From the NCBI GenBank assembly GCA_903879765.1, contig CAIRMS010000286.1, positions 1 to 8,351 of the forward strand: DNA of 8,351 bases, written 5' to 3'. Position 1 is the first letter of the stretch. Each line of letters begins with the position of its first letter. This DNA is from an uncultured Flavobacteriales bacterium. GTDB taxonomy: Bacteria; Bacteroidota; Bacteroidia; Flavobacteriales_D; Crocinitomicaceae. Both the position numbers and the translations under genes were made by a program. Shown here one piece after another: positions 6,575-8,351 of this stretch. Below the pieces are notes generated by a model that worked only from the letters and a program-made list of their open reading frames with translations, made no database searches and was not told the DNA's origin.

Positions 6575-7993
6575 TTAATCGACGTAACTTAACTTCAACA
6601 TATTTGTTGCACCAAGATCCTCTAAGGGAATGGAAGCAATATTAATGACCAAATCACCCACGTTTAAGTATCCTTCCGTTTTCATTAAGTACTTTATGTC
6701 AGCGATGGTATGATCTGTTGAAATGAGTTTGTCGTAGTAAAATGCTCGAACGCCCCATAACAAGTTAAGTTGAGTTAAGATATTTCGATTACTCGTGAAC
6801 ACATAGATTTGACTATTTGGACGTTGAGAAGCAATTTTATAGGCAGTGTAACCAGAAAACGACATGGTAATGATGGCATCAGCTTCTACGCGTTGAGATA
6901 AACGACAGGCATTAAAACAGATCGAATCGGAAATAAATCGTTCACTATTTTTAACTGGAAGTTCCTCTTTGTTATACATTGCGGAGTGTTTCTCCATTTC
7001 TTTGATGATGTTTGCCATCGTTTGAATTACCTGAACTGGATAATTTCCCACAGAGGTTTCTCCTGATAACATCACGGCATCTGCACCATCAAGTACGGCA
7101 TTCGCAACATCATTTACCTCTGCGCGACTTGGTGTCAAATTGGAAATCATTGACTCCATCATTTGCGTAGCTACAATCACAGGTTTTGCTGAAGAAATAC
7201 ATTTAGAAATTAACATTTTCTGAATGGAAGGCACCGTTTGATAAGGAACTTCCACTCCTAAATCTCCGCGAGCAACCATCAATCCGTCGCTTTCTGCGAT
7301 AATGGCATCTATGTTTTCTAAGGCCTCTGGCTTTTCAATTTTCGCAATAACTTTTGCGTGATGGTTTTTCGCAGCAATTCTTGCTTTAAGGTCAATAATA
7401 TCCTCCTGAGAACGAACGAACGATAAACCAATCCAATCTACCTGATGATTCAATGCAAATTCTAAATCCGCAATATCTTTTTCTGTTAGTGACGGCATTG
7501 AAATCTTCGTGTTAGGGAAATTCACGCCTTTTTTGGAAGAAAGAACTCCTCCTTGAATAATCTCACAACGAATCGTTGAGTGTCCATCTGTTTCACGCAC
7601 TTCCAAGACAATTTTACCATCATCTAACAAGATTCGTTCACCAGCTTTAACTTCCTTTGGCAGTAAGGTATAATTAATCGAAAATCGTTCCTTATTGCCT
7701 ACAACCTTGTCGACGACCAATAAGATCTCCTCTCCATTTTCTAATGGAACACCATTGTTTTCCATTTCATTTGTTCGGATTTTTGGCCCTTGTAAATCCG
7801 CAAGTATGGCTACATTTAGTCCAAGTTCTTCGTTTAAGGAACGAATTAATTCCACTGCTCCAGCATGATCTTCATACGAACCATGTGAGAAATTTAAACG
7901 GCACACATTCAAACCTTCCAACATCATGTTTTTCAGGACTTCTTTTTTCAAGGAAGCGGGTCCAAGTGTTGCTACTATCTTTGTTTTTTTCAT
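6575..7993 (-). CDS. pyk: Pyruvate kinase
   Basis: Pyruvate kinase transfers the phosphate of phosphoenolpyruvate to ADP, giving pyruvate and ATP as the last step of glycolysis. The 472 residues fit the bacterial tetrameric enzyme. Visible motifs are KIVATLGPAS (5-14), CRLNFSHGS (31-39), ADLQGPKIR (65-73), the catalytic-lysine signature IAKIEKPEALENID (216-229, Lys218 and Glu220), MVARGDLGVE (239-248, metal-binding Asp244), ATQMMESM (275-282) and MLSGETSVGNYPV (308-320). Residues about 75-165 form the B domain. The C-terminal regulatory-type domain, about 340-472, includes TMSFSGYTAYKIASQRP. Lys71 in GPKIR sits where potassium-dependent enzymes have Glu, suggesting potassium-independent activity. 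Only two bases separate it from the IPExxxVDY-family gene upstream, and recJ follows. Confidence 0.97.
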   Translation of the reverse strand: MKKTKIVATLGPASLKKEVLKNMMLEGLNVCRLNFSHGSYEDHAGAVELIRSLNEELGLNVAILADLQGPKIRTNEMENNGVPLENGEEILLVVDKVVGNKERFSINYTLLPKEVKAGERILLDDGKIVLEVRETDGHSTIRCEIIQGGVLSSKKGVNFPNTKISMPSLTEKDIADLEFALNHQVDWIGLSFVRSQEDIIDLKARIAAKNHHAKVIAKIEKPEALENIDAIIAESDGLMVARGDLGVEVPYQTVPSIQKMLISKCISSAKPVIVATQMMESMISNLTPSRAEVNDVANAVLDGADAVMLSGETSVGNYPVQVIQTMANIIKEMEKHSAMYNKEELPVKNSERFISDSICFNACRLSQRVEADAIITMSFSGYTAYKIASQRPNSQIYVFTSNRNILTQLNLLWGVRAFYYDKLISTDHTIADIKYLMKTEGYLNVGDLVINIASIPLEDLGATNMLKLSYVD

Positions 7994-7995
7994 TT

Positions 7996-8351
7996 TTAAC
8001 TCGTTAAATATGCAATTATGTCAAAATCATCTGGTGGAAAATCGAACACCGCAACGATCCCATTTATTTTTCTTAGTTTTTCGAGAAGTATTCCCTTTTC
8101 AAACGAATAATTCTCGCGCACGACAAAGAAATAATCGATCATTGGATGTTCCGCATGAAAGGCCCCGTTTTCTTGTTTATTTTTTATCAAATAAAATCGG
8201 GTTAAACACTCTTCGTCAAAGTATGAAAAATAACGAAATGGAACGAGCTCTTTTGCCTTATTCGGTCTTATTTCAAATACTTCATTCGACTTGGTAAGGT
8301 TTAATTCAAAACATTGATTTAATTCCCAAGCCAAGCGGTAATCAGCAAAGG
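7996..8351 (-). CDS. IPExxxVDY-family protein (5' end outside the window)
   Basis: This small Bacteroidota-specific family is named after a sequence signature and often sits directly before pyk; its function is not known. The frame is open to the window edge, and the visible fragment begins FADYRLAWELNQCFELNL, matching the family's YRL.W.LN segment. The TTG at 8332-8334 is therefore an internal Leu codon, not a start, and I call the gene 5'-truncated by the window. About 117 residues are visible. The signature appears in altered form as HAEHPMIDY (8131-8157): the Glu and the final DY are kept, while Ile-Pro is replaced and Val is Ile. FFVV and a KLRKINGIVAVFDF strand-helix region follow, also typical. 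No signal peptide or membrane helix is seen. The stop codon is two bases from the pyk start, so the two are surely cotranscribed. Confidence 0.85.
   Translation of the reverse strand, partial: FADYRLAWELNQCFELNLTKSNEVFEIRPNKAKELVPFRYFSYFDEECLTRFYLIKNKQENGAFHAEHPMIDYFFVVRENYSFEKGILLEKLRKINGIVAVFDFPPDDFDIIAYLTS

Noticed and set aside
8332..8334. TTG as the start of the IPExxxVDY-family gene
   Set aside because: In-frame upstream codons encode FADYR, which continues the family's conserved YRL.W.LN segment, so this is an internal Leu codon.

Overview
The window looks like chromosomal DNA from a Bacteroidota bacterium, most likely Flavobacteriales and perhaps a Fluviicola/Crocinitomicaceae-type lineage. 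The genus is an inference; no marker gene is present to fix it. The support is AT-rich DNA, start codons without clear Shine-Dalgarno sequences, a Bacteroidota-style TonB with a short proline tract, Bacteroidota lipoprotein signals, a DUF2141 lipoprotein, and an IPExxxVDY-family gene directly before pyruvate kinase. No mobile element, CRISPR array, tRNA or rRNA was recognised, and none of the genes looks recently acquired. Most of the window is ordinary core genome.

Left part, + strand (1-3656): an envelope cluster. It holds the 3' part of tonB (its true start is outside the window), a rho-independent terminator, a 71-residue two-helix membrane protein, a PstS-like lipoprotein that overlaps it by ATGA, and a secreted 534-residue tetratricopeptide-repeat protein closed by a second strong terminator. 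From knowledge of the phylum, TonB genes of this kind usually follow exbB and exbD genes, which would lie upstream. The likely theme is energy transduction and periplasmic or outer-membrane uptake, but no substrate can be read from the sequence.

Middle (3657-4196, +): a single small DUF2141 lipoprotein gene with its own possible promoter. Its stop codon overlaps the stop codon of the convergent riboflavin synthase gene.

Right part, - strand (8351 down to 4193): IPExxxVDY-family protein (5' end outside the window), pyruvate kinase, RecJ and riboflavin synthase alpha chain, all in one direction with gaps of 2, 56 and 22 bp and no visible terminator between them. This is probably one housekeeping transcription unit joining glycolysis, DNA repair and flavin synthesis without an obvious metabolic link.

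No clearly new system is visible. The points most worth checking are the TonB / small membrane protein / PstS-like / TPR module, the apparent loss of phosphate-binding residues in the PstS-like protein, and the terminator placed only a few bases before the start of the small membrane protein gene.
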